DNA from: Halopelagius inordinatus | Lineage (GTDB): Archaea; Halobacteriota; Halobacteria; Halobacteriales; Haloferacaceae | Length of the DNA stretch: 64,000 bases | Direction: 5' to 3' | Assembly (NCBI RefSeq): GCF_900113245.1 | Contig: NZ_FOOQ01000001.1 | Location: 1,240,001 to 1,304,000 of the forward strand | Shown here: positions 26,100-32,416 of the stretch, one piece after another | Layout: every line of letters starts with the position of its first letter | Numbering within the stretch: the stretch's first letter is position 1 | Notes under the pieces: model-generated | Database searches by the model: none | The model's input: the letters and a program-made list of their open reading frames with translations, nothing else | Told to the model about the DNA's origin: nothing | Made by a program: the position numbers and the translations under genes

Positions 26100-27284
26100 C
26101 TATGCGCCGAGAGGGGATGCAGGGTCAGGCGAACGCGAACGCGCCGACCCCGCAGCGTCGTTCGCCAGCGGAAGTTCGACGGTGAACACGCTCCCGTCGG
26201 GCCCGGTATCCGATAACCGAACTATCCCGTCGTACCGTTCGACCAACGTTCGGACGAGATAGAGGCCGAGTCCGTGGCTTCCGCAACTGCCGTCTGTCCG
26301 TTCGAACAGCGTATCGCGGACGTCGTCCGGAACTCCGGGACCGTTGTCCGCGATGGACACCGTCGCCGTCGTGTCACCCACGTCGACGGTTACGTCCACC
26401 CGAGGCGTCTCGCTTTCGTTGTGCTGAACGGCGTTAGCAAAGAGGTTCACGAACACGCGGGGAAGAAGCTCGCCGGCCATCACGTACACGTCGTCGGGCA
26501 TCGACGCGGTAATCTCGACGTTCTCTCTGTCGCTTCGGGGGTTCTCCAGTACGGTCGTGAGCGTCTCGGTCAGGTTCACCGCTTCCCGGTCGGCGTCTCC
26601 TTGGCTGGCCCGCATCAGCACTTGAATGTCGCGAATGACCTCGGTCATCTCTTGACCCTGTCGGTGGATCCGTTCGAGATTGCGCCGGAGTTCCTCGTCG
26701 ATGTCGTCGTCGTCGAGATGGACGGACGCGTATCCCGTGATGACGTTTGCGGTGTTCAGGACTTCGTGCCGAAGGAGGCTGTTCAGGTAATCGAACCATC
26801 GGCGCTGCGCTTCGGCCTCGTCGGCGCGGATGGCCGCTCGTTCCGCGGTGAGTTCGCGTTGGATGGCGCGCGCCTCGACGATTCCGAAGACGAGACCACC
26901 CACTCCCCCCATCGCGGCCGACGTTCTGGCCCACCCGACGACGCTCTGGAGGGTTCCTGGATACCAGACGACCATCATCGGCGCGTTGACTCCGAGGAAA
27001 ACCGCGATTCCGCCGACGAACCACGTCGCGATGCGCGGGTAACGTTTCGGAGAGAGACCAGTCCTCGCGATGCGGGAGCCACCGTAAACGATGCCGCCCG
27101 AGAAGACGGCGGTCAAGAGGAGATTGAGGAGGAAGTTGCCCGTCAAGAGCGGTTCCACGCGGAGACCGTAGAACACCACCCATTCGACGACGAACGCGGC
27201 AAACAGAAGGATACCGGCTCTCGATATCAACGTCGGTATCTCGTCGGGGGGAAAGACGGACGACAGCCGAGACGCCAGATCCAT
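26100..27284 (-). CDS. Membrane-bound histidine kinase
   Basis: A 394-residue sensor kinase starting MDLASRLSSV. Four hydrophobic segments in the first 140 residues form a membrane sensor domain with almost no external loop. A helical linker leads to the phosphorylation motif LLRHEVLN (H173), then N-box NLFANAVQHN, G1 DNGPGVP and G2 GSHGLGLYL. No adjacent response regulator is present, so it is an orphan kinase here. The ATG at 27332 is in frame but adds 16 AT-rich-encoded residues; I prefer 27284. Confidence 0.9.
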   Translation of the reverse strand: MDLASRLSSVFPPDEIPTLISRAGILLFAAFVVEWVVFYGLRVEPLLTGNFLLNLLLTAVFSGGIVYGGSRIARTGLSPKRYPRIATWFVGGIAVFLGVNAPMMVVWYPGTLQSVVGWARTSAAMGGVGGLVFGIVEARAIQRELTAERAAIRADEAEAQRRWFDYLNSLLRHEVLNTANVITGYASVHLDDDDIDEELRRNLERIHRQGQEMTEVIRDIQVLMRASQGDADREAVNLTETLTTVLENPRSDRENVEITASMPDDVYVMAGELLPRVFVNLFANAVQHNESETPRVDVTVDVGDTTATVSIADNGPGVPDDVRDTLFERTDGSCGSHGLGLYLVRTLVERYDGIVRLSDTGPDGSVFTVELPLANDAAGSARSRSPDPASPLGA

Positions 27285-27588
27285 GATTCGAATATGCCAA
27301 TTGAGAGTAAATAAGTTGGGCAGTATTATCAAATATGATACTAAAACTGAGACGGGAGAGATCCGGATTACAGCGCATCTAGCTGGTACCGTGCCGAAAT
27401 TCGCCTGACAACTCCGAGAAAATATACGTGGTGATAGCGACGGTCCGGTGCTTCGGCGACACCGCGCGTCCCCCCGAGGCGGATTCGCTGCTCAGCTTCG
27501 AGACCGGTGGTCGCCTCGGCGACCGAGGGAAATTTTCGAACCGCCTGCAAACCGGCTCAGACGAAGAAAGGAAAGCAGACGACCGCGA
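27285..27588. other. Intergenic region with kinase promoter and a hairpin
   Basis: About 300 bases between two minus-strand genes. The left part (27290-27345) is AT-rich and holds the likely promoter of the kinase. A perfect palindrome, GGTCGCC TC GGCGACC, lies at 27509-27524. A pyrimidine-rich run just past the stop of the SRPBCC gene (CTTTCCTTTCTTC on the minus strand, about 27562-27575) may end that transcript. The 60-codon frame at 27368-27550 shows no family features and is not accepted. Confidence 0.4.
27509..27524 (-). terminator. Short perfect hairpin downstream of the SRPBCC gene
   Basis: Seven paired bases GGTCGCC/GGCGACC with a 2-base loop, 65-80 bases after the stop of the gene on the minus strand, next to an AAATTTTC stretch. 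Position suggests an mRNA 3' structure, although archaeal terminators rely more on U-tracts than on hairpins. Confidence 0.3.
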
Positions 27589-28050
27589 TTAGGCCGGGCG
27601 CGCCGTCTCAGCGGCTATCTCCGCTTCGATGATGTCCTTGGTGTTCTGGAGGTGGTTCTTGAACTGTCGGTTGTTGTAGCGACTGGCCACAGGTTCGAGC
27701 AGGCGGTCGCGGAGCGAATCCCCGAACTCGTAGTCGGCCTGATGCGTGATCCGGGTCCCGGAGGCGGTCTCCGCGAAGTAGTTGTGTACTTCGCCCTTCA
27801 TGCCGGACCCCTCCATCGCGACCGTCATGTGTTCGTTCGGTTCGACGACGCTCAACGCCAGTTCGACATCTAGCGAGATGCCGAGCAGTTTGTACGTGGC
27901 GCGCATGCGCGCCCCATCGTCGGTCTCTTCGACGATTTCGAGGTCTCGGAGGCTGGCCATCGTTCGGGACCAGTTCTCGGGGTTGGAATCGAACGCGAAG
28001 ACGCGTTCGATGGGCGCTGCGATCTCGACGGTGTGCTCGAAGCTGGGCAT
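27589..28050 (-). CDS. SRPBCC (polyketide cyclase/START-like) protein
   Basis: A 153-residue soluble ligand-binding protein beginning MPSFEHTVEIAAPIERVFAF, the typical first strand and helix of the SRPBCC fold. A central LGISLDVELALSVVEPNEHM, an ITHQADYEF strand and a long C-terminal helix with NHLQNTKDIIEAEI follow. It probably binds a hydrophobic small molecule in the fold cavity; no catalytic residue is evident. Start is the ATG at 28050. It stands alone. Confidence 0.85.
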   Translation of the reverse strand: MPSFEHTVEIAAPIERVFAFDSNPENWSRTMASLRDLEIVEETDDGARMRATYKLLGISLDVELALSVVEPNEHMTVAMEGSGMKGEVHNYFAETASGTRITHQADYEFGDSLRDRLLEPVASRYNNRQFKNHLQNTKDIIEAEIAAETARPA

Positions 28051-28298
28051 TAGTTTCAACTCTCTCGTCAAACCCCTCACGCGCTCCCCTCCGCCACAGA
28101 AACTCGGGCAGCTACGACGGCTGACTACACGAAGTAGGGTCCCTGAGGCAATAAGGAGACCGTACGCCGTACTGACACGTCCGGTGGGTCCAGAGAACCG
28201 AGATGCGATCAGGACCGGTTCAGGACAGCGCGAAGGGCAAGCTTGCGGAGAGTGAAACGTACAGCAGGAAGCGTCAGGTCGGATGGATGTTTGTCGGT

Positions 28299-28565
28299 CT
28301 ATGTTCGCTCGCGGGCCTCGTCGGCGCTCGTGGTGCGCCCCTCGCGGATGCCTTCTTCCGCTTGGAGGAGTGCCACGAGTTCGTCGCGGTCGAACACCGA
28401 GAACTCGGTCGCGTCCCGAAGCGTGTACCGAATGAACTCGCTCCGGCTGTTGAAGCCGCGTCCCTGCCACGTGTCGTCTATCTCGTCGAGGAACGACTGC
28501 GTGACTTTGAAGTTCACCGTGACGATTTCGTCGTCGCCGTCGTTTCCCGTGGCCGCTTCGGACAT
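28299..28565 (-). CDS. Ribbon-helix-helix DNA-binding protein
   Basis: An 88-residue CopG/RHH-type protein: beta strand EIVTVNFKVTQSFLDEIDD, then a helix-turn-helix region GFNSRSEFIRYTLRDA, and an acidic C-terminal tail. It probably binds DNA as a dimer. I used ATG at 28565 (MSEAATGND), two codons inside an in-frame GTG. A membrane protein gene ends 16 bases upstream on the same strand. It could be a stand-alone regulator or an antitoxin; no obvious toxin is adjacent. Confidence 0.85.
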   Translation of the reverse strand: MSEAATGNDGDDEIVTVNFKVTQSFLDEIDDTWQGRGFNSRSEFIRYTLRDATEFSVFDRDELVALLQAEEGIREGRTTSADEARERT

Positions 28566-28581
28566 ACGCACGTGTTACTAT

Positions 28582-28911
28582 CTACCAAGTCTGTTTCGCC
28601 GGGCGGGACAGACCTTTCGTGAGCGTTACGAACAGTAGAACGACGCTGAGCCCCTCTGCCGCGATTGCGGGAAGGACGCGCCAGAACGGTCCGTAATTGA
28701 GGCCCGACGAAGGAGACAGTACCGCGTCTACGTAGCCAAACCGAAGGAGTGTGAACAAGAGGAGTGCGACTACTCCGAGCAACGCGACGAGAGTACCGAG
28801 CGTGGATATTCCTCTCAGAGGGCTACCCCGCCTTCGGAGAAACCACAGCGTCGCCGCGGCGAGAGCAGTTCCCGAGAGAGCAAAGTCGGGTAGCGTGGAG
28901 GGCGGGAGCAT
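28582..28911 (-). CDS. Small membrane protein, unknown
   Basis: A 109-residue protein with three hydrophobic segments (ALSGTALAAATLWFLRR; ISTLGTLVALLGVVALLLFTLL; VLPAIAAEGLSVVLLFVTL) and a short tail. No family recognised. It precedes the RHH gene on the same strand with a 16-base gap, so the two are probably co-transcribed. The coding sequence is slightly AT-richer than the regional average. An AT-rich segment before it (28912-28935) may be the promoter. Confidence 0.7.
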   Translation of the reverse strand: MLPPSTLPDFALSGTALAAATLWFLRRRGSPLRGISTLGTLVALLGVVALLLFTLLRFGYVDAVLSPSSGLNYGPFWRVLPAIAAEGLSVVLLFVTLTKGLSRPAKQTW

Positions 28912-29057
28912 ATATCGACCGAATACGGGCGTCGTTGTCTACTTTCTGGAGTACAGAGATAGATGAAGGAATCGCCCACCGATGGACTAACTGAACAACA
29001 GCCGGAAGTTCTCGATCCGTAAACGCCCGAATCAGGGCTCGAAACGTCCGTTTTCGA

Positions 29058-29093
29058 CTACCGCTTGCTCCGTTGCTCCACCTTGTTCAGGTG
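29058..29093 (-). pseudogene. Displaced 3' end of a chorismate mutase gene
   Basis: Read on the minus strand these bases give HLNKVEQRSKR followed by a stop. The intact chorismate mutase at 30036-30347 ends ELNKVEQRESR and a stop. Eighteen bases coding LNKVEQ are identical in both. Such a second gene end is what integration of an element into the end of a gene leaves behind. Confidence 0.55.
29073..29090. repeat. 18-bp direct repeat, left copy (att-like)
   Basis: TTGCTCCACCTTGTTCAG, identical to 30051-30068 in the same orientation. The flanking bases differ on both sides, so the match is exactly 18 bases. Confidence 0.75.
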
Positions 29094-29227
29094 GCTGAAA
29101 TCCATGATGGATTCTCGTGAAAATAGTGTCTAAGCACGCGCCCAACACCACAGAAATCGGAATATAGAGGACGTGAGTTGGTGTCCTATGTAAATGGATC
29201 TCCGCTGCTTTAGGCCGTTCCAATCGG

Positions 29228-29644
29228 CTAACGTGTGTCGAACGAGTCGATCACGTCGCTCGTCGAATACGTCTCGACGAGAGGCTGTTCGTCGAAATCA
29301 GTAACGTCGCTCCAGACTGCCGCGTCCTCTGCCAGGGCGCACGCGACATAGAGCACGTCGCCGGGGTCTGTGTCACCGATCGCTGCTTCGGCCTCTTCGA
29401 TGTGCGGATAGAACTCCTGGACGGGAACGACCTCGATGTACTGAAACAGGAGGTCGATAAACTGGGCGACTCGCTCCGGACTCATGCCGGACTTCTCGAC
29501 GATCAACTCTGTGTAGTTCCCAATCTCGTCGTAGACGAATTCGGGTGTCAGGAGGTCGGGTTCAAGTGTGACGATGAGTTCACGGGTTTTCGAGTCAGCG
29601 ATGAGTGCGGAGATGACGACGTTGGCATCGACGACCAACTTCAT
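29228..29644 (-). CDS. PIN-domain ribonuclease (VapC-like toxin)
   Basis: A 138-residue PIN-fold protein. The acidic active-site residues are in the expected places: D6 in VVDANVVISAL, E40-type acid in YDEIGNY, and the C-terminal DTDPGDVLYVACALAEDA with a further Asp in VTDFDE. Such toxins cut RNA, usually tRNA or rRNA, when their antitoxin is degraded. It lies 9 bases behind a small RHH/VapB-like gene. It is inside the direct-repeat-bounded patch with lower GC, which suggests recent acquisition. Confidence 0.88.
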   Translation of the reverse strand: MKLVVDANVVISALIADSKTRELIVTLEPDLLTPEFVYDEIGNYTELIVEKSGMSPERVAQFIDLLFQYIEVVPVQEFYPHIEEAEAAIGDTDPGDVLYVACALAEDAAVWSDVTDFDEQPLVETYSTSDVIDSFDTR

Positions 29645-29653
29645 TCGTCGAGG

Positions 29654-29884
29654 CTACTCCGACTCCTCTTCGACGCGTTCGCGTGCGCTCCCGTTGATTT
29701 TATCGGCGATCTCCGCGACATCGCTCTCGGTGAGTTCGCTTCCGGACGTGAGTTCGTCCATCACGTCGAGCGTCTCGATTTTCTCCTGAATAGCCTGTCG
29801 GGTGACCTCGCTCCAGTTGATCTCTGGATGTTGCTCCATTCGGTCTTTGAGATCGTCATCAACGTTGACGGTGATACTGGGCAT
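29654..29884 (-). CDS. VapB-like antitoxin
   Basis: A 76-residue protein starting MPSITVNVDDDLKDRM, a ribbon strand and helix, followed by INWSEVTRQAIQEKIE, a helix-turn-helix-like segment, and an acidic C-terminal part that would wrap the toxin. It lies immediately upstream of the PIN gene and on the same strand, the usual antitoxin-first order. An in-frame start 16 codons upstream adds a non-family N-terminus. An AT-rich element upstream (about 29890-29930) is the likely autoregulated promoter. Confidence 0.85.
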   Translation of the reverse strand: MPSITVNVDDDLKDRMEQHPEINWSEVTRQAIQEKIETLDVMDELTSGSELTESDVAEIADKINGSARERVEEESE

Positions 29885-30035
29885 ACAGGAAACTATGCGT
29901 ACACAGGATGTTGTGTCTTTGGGTTGGGACACAGTAAGAACTGACCGCTAGATTCGCGGTGTTCCTCTTATCCGGACTGAGCGGGGCGTTATTGGAACGT
30001 ATTCGATACGGGTGAGTATCCGGTCTTCCGGCTGC

Positions 30036-30347
30036 TCACCGACTCTCTCTTTGCTCCACCTTGTTCAGCTCGATGAGCAGCCGGAAGACGGCTTTCACCA
30101 GGTTCGAGTCCACGTCGAACCGTTCGGCGTTCTGACCGGCGCGTCGCATCACCTGTTCTTCCTGCCCCTCGTCGGTCGTCGGCAGGTCCCGTTCGTCTTT
30201 CACCTGTGCGACGGTCTCTGCGACGTAGGTCCGTCGGGCGATGAGTTCGACGATTTCGCGGTCGATATCCTCTATCTCCGCTCGCAGTTCGTCGAGCGTC
30301 ATCTCGTCGGGTCGCCGTTCGTCGGTGTCTGGAGTGTCTCGTGTCAT
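30036..30347 (-). CDS. aroQ: Chorismate mutase (AroQ type)
   Basis: Rearranges chorismate to prephenate, feeding the prephenate-dehydrogenase-like enzyme at 7807-8574. The 103-residue all-helical protein has an acidic 25-residue lead, then DELRAEIEDIDREIVELIARRTYVAETVAQVKDE-type helices (active-site Arg and Lys candidates) and ends ELNKVEQRESR. Its ATG overlaps the stop of the shikimate kinase gene by 4 bases. Its last codons carry the 18-bp sequence repeated at 29073-29090, so the current gene end may have been exchanged by an integrated element. Confidence 0.93.
   Translation of the reverse strand: MTRDTPDTDERRPDEMTLDELRAEIEDIDREIVELIARRTYVAETVAQVKDERDLPTTDEGQEEQVMRRAGQNAERFDVDSNLVKAVFRLLIELNKVEQRESR
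30051..30068. repeat. 18-bp direct repeat, right copy (att-like, inside aroQ)
   Basis: TTGCTCCACCTTGTTCAG inside the 3' end of chorismate mutase, coding LNKVEQ on the minus strand. Together with 29073-29090 it bounds about 978 bases that contain only the antitoxin/PIN pair. Confidence 0.75.
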
Positions 30348-31297
30348 AGTGTGTGTGCTCCGTCGGTCCGCGTCGTCGTCAGTCGCGTCCGGCCGTCGCG
30401 TCGGTCCCACAGGTCCCGCACCCGTTCGAGGTCGGTCCGGTCGCCCACGTCGCCAGAACGCTCCGCGTTCTGGCTGGCGGACGAGACGCAACGCGTCTCG
30501 TCAACGTCGCCAGACTGCCTCTGGCGGGCCGCAGAGCTCTGCTCTGCGACGGCGACGACGCTCGGTCCGGTCCCGGACAGAGAGACGCCGGTGGCGTGCG
30601 GCATCGCCTCGACTGCGGGGTCCGCGGGGAATCCGAGGGCGGCGGAGAACGCCAGCCCGTTCACCGTCATCGCCTCGGCGTACCGGCCGTCGAGTGCGAG
30701 GTCGGCCACCAACTCCGCCATCGGCGCGACGTTCGCACAGCGTTCGACGTCGGCGTCGGCGCTGTAGGCGCGTTCTTCGGGCGTCCAGACGAGAACGTCC
30801 CACTCCACCTCGTCGCGGGCGAGGAGTTCGTCGTCTCCGTTGTCGGTCACGGTGACGCCGCCGAGCATCGACGCGGAGGCGTCGTCGAACGCTCCGGTGA
30901 CGGCGACGCCGGTTTCGCGGGCGGCGCGCACGCCGAGTCGGCAGGCCTCCTCTCTGTCGGGGTCGACGCCGAGGGCGGCGGCGGTTGCTAACACCGACGC
31001 GTTCGCGGCGGCGCTGGAACTCTTCAACCCCGCGGCCATCGGTACGTCGCTCTCCGTGCGGACGAATCCGCCGTAGTCCTCGCCGTCGCCGTAGCGTTCG
31101 ACGGCGAGTTCGACGCATCGCTCTATCAGGCGCGTGTCCGCGGCGGCGTCTTCGGCCACCTCGCCGGTGACGGCGTTGGAGTCGTCGAGTTCCACCGTCG
31201 CCGTCGTCTCGGCGTCGATGGCGAAGGCGGACCCGACGCCCGTCGCGAGGGCGTTCAGCACCGTCCCGGCACCGAGGGCTACTGCGCGGCCGTGCAT
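30344..31297 (-). CDS. aroK: Archaeal shikimate kinase (GHMP family) with an in-frame insert
   Basis: Phosphorylates shikimate with ATP; archaea use this GHMP-fold enzyme instead of the bacterial P-loop kinase. The 317-residue protein starts MHGRAVALGAGTVLNA, has the ATP-binding PMAAGLKSSSAAANA (86-100) and the third GHMP motif SGTGPS (241-246). Residues 251-284, between VVAV and GDRTDLERV, are a low-complexity insert rich in Ser, Gln, Arg and Asp that interrupts a sequence otherwise reading through smoothly. The insert DNA is a chain of hairpins (see the repeat entry). Typical length is about 285, which the protein would have without it. It is co-translated with chorismate mutase. Confidence 0.93.
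   Translation of the reverse strand: MHGRAVALGAGTVLNALATGVGSAFAIDAETTATVELDDSNAVTGEVAEDAAADTRLIERCVELAVERYGDGEDYGGFVRTESDVPMAAGLKSSSAAANASVLATAAALGVDPDREEACRLGVRAARETGVAVTGAFDDASASMLGGVTVTDNGDDELLARDEVEWDVLVWTPEERAYSADADVERCANVAPMAELVADLALDGRYAEAMTVNGLAFSAALGFPADPAVEAMPHATGVSLSGTGPSVVAVAEQSSAARQRQSGDVDETRCVSSASQNAERSGDVGDRTDLERVRDLWDRRDGRTRLTTTRTDGAHTL
30446..30547. repeat. In-frame cluster of four perfect hairpins inside shikimate kinase
   Basis: 102 bases (34 codons) containing, in a row: CCAGAACGC/GCGTTCTGG (30453-30473, loop 3), GACGAGACGC/GCGTCTCGTC (30480-30502, loop 3), CGCCAGA/TCTGGCG (30508-30526, loop 5) and CGCAGAG/CTCTGCG (30530-30548, loop 5). All arms pair perfectly. The block keeps the reading frame. 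It resembles a palindromic repeat element inserted into a gene, and no ordinary coding constraint explains it. Confidence 0.85.
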
Positions 31298-31436
31298 ACC
31301 AGTAGGGGCGCGAGCGAACGGAAAGGTGTAGCGGTGGGCGCGGATTTGGCCGTCTCCGCGGGAGCGACTCCGCCGTCCGACCGACCGGACGCGTGCCATC
31401 GCGCACCTTTTCACCGGCCCGCGCCAACGCGGGAGT

Positions 31437-31868
31437 ATGAGCGCGCGCAACGACGTTGCACCGAGTACGCTCGGCGTCGAACTCCTCGAACACGGGGTGC
31501 AGGTCGAGTACACGGACGGCCGGACGACGCTCTACCGAGGCGTCCCCGAGAAAGTCGAGGGGACCCTCACGACGGGGCCCGGAAAACAGACGCACATTCT
31601 CGTCACCGACCCGACGGAGACGGAGGGCGTGATGGTGTACGTGAACGACCTCAAGACGCACGACGACATCCTCGAATCGACGGGCGTCGGGCGCGTCATC
31701 TTAGAGCAAGGCGACGAAGAGGAGATATTCCCCGGCGTCACGGCCCGCCGCGTCGGCGGGATGCGGACCGAGGTGGAGGCCGACCCCGAGGAGGCGCGCG
31801 GGCGCGTCTTCGCGTTCGCCGAAGACGACTGGGGCGAAGAGTCCTACGAGTTCGTCACGGAGGAGTGA
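31437..31868 (+). CDS. Conserved haloarchaeal protein, DUF5796-like
   Basis: A 143-residue acidic soluble protein: MSARNDVAPSTLGVELLEHGVQVEYTD, then LYRGVPEKVEG, THILVTDPTETEGVMVYVNDLKTHDDILESTGVGR and a C-terminal EDDWGEESYEF. The pattern matches what I recall as DUF5796; function unknown. Its TGA stop shares its last base with the ATG of the next gene, so translation is coupled. It is divergent from the shikimate kinase gene. Confidence 0.82.
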   Translation: MSARNDVAPSTLGVELLEHGVQVEYTDGRTTLYRGVPEKVEGTLTTGPGKQTHILVTDPTETEGVMVYVNDLKTHDDILESTGVGRVILEQGDEEEIFPGVTARRVGGMRTEVEADPEEARGRVFAFAEDDWGEESYEFVTEE

Positions 31869-32098
31869 TGTCGCTCCGAAAGCGCTGGCGACCGCTGACG
31901 CGTTCGACCGTCGGAGAGACGCCGGACGCGTACGGCGTCGTCGAGTTCGGCGACGAAGACGGTGCGGTAATCGAAGCGACTGCGGGACTCCTCCCCGACG
32001 TTCTCAGAGAGGAACTCTCCTACGGCGACGCCGCGAAAGTCCGCTGGAAGCGCGCGCAGTCGAAGTCGCACGCGGACCGTCTGCTCGACGACCTGTAA
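31868..32098 (+). CDS. Small basic protein, DUF7508-like
   Basis: A 76-residue protein (MSLRKRWRPLTRSTVGETP, then AYGVVEFGDEDGAVIEATAGLLPDVLREELSYGD, ending KSHADRLLDDL). It is less acidic than most neighbours. The repeated VVEFGDEDGAVIEAT strand pattern suggests a small beta fold. It is coupled to the preceding gene by a 1-base overlap, so the two likely act together. Function unknown; the DUF name is from memory. Confidence 0.78.
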   Translation: MSLRKRWRPLTRSTVGETPDAYGVVEFGDEDGAVIEATAGLLPDVLREELSYGDAAKVRWKRAQSKSHADRLLDDL

Positions 32099-32153
32099 CG
32101 CTCGCGGCGGGGGTCCGGTCGGCGTTCGGCGCAGTCTCCGCGAGGCGACGGCG

Positions 32154-32288
32154 CTACTGGAGGTACGAGGGACTGTCCGTGTCGCAGTTGCCCTCGTGTT
32201 GCTCTGCTTCCTCCTCTGAGTCGAACAGCAACCCGCAACCCTCACACTGGTACCACGTCATGTTGTCGCGTTCGGTCGTAGATACCAT
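32154..32288 (-). CDS. 44-residue C2H2-like zinc-finger protein (DUF7128-like)
   Basis: A very short gene whose product reads MVSTTERDNMTWYQCEGCGL, then LFDSEEEAEQHEGNC near residues 21-35. C15/C18 with H31 and C35 form a CxxC...HxxxC zinc-finger pattern. Widespread haloarchaeal small proteins share this layout (from memory DUF7128). Function unknown; a nucleic-acid or protein adaptor is plausible. It faces the DUF7508-like gene and is divergent from the CDC48 gene. Confidence 0.8.
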   Translation of the reverse strand: MVSTTERDNMTWYQCEGCGLLFDSEEEAEQHEGNCDTDSPSYLQ

Positions 32289-32416
32289 ACCGACTGTTGG
32301 CTATCACCCCATAAAAATTCGTCCAGAAAGTCGGTCGAGCGGATAGGTTCTGCGAATTTCTCGCCTCGGTCGCTCTCCCGCGGAAGGATAAAGAAAGGCC
32401 CCACCCAAGGGTCGGT

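Larger units (their letters stand above)
28912..29227. other. Lower-GC intergenic patch at the left edge of the TA cassette
   Basis: About 316 bases with visibly lower GC than the surroundings. It holds the left copy of the 18-bp direct repeat (29073-29090) and a short sequence matching the 3' end of the chorismate mutase gene. A 63-codon minus-strand frame (29032-29223) and a 19-codon plus-strand frame near 28963 exist, but neither shows a known domain. Confidence 0.5.

Noticed and set aside
27368-27550. 60-codon minus-strand frame
   Set aside because: Contains a perfect palindrome and the likely mRNA end of the SRPBCC gene; no conserved features.
29032-29223. 63-codon minus-strand frame left of the PIN gene
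   Set aside because: No domain; another frame of the same stretch gives the displaced chorismate mutase end, which explains the sequence better. It also does not resemble a transposase.
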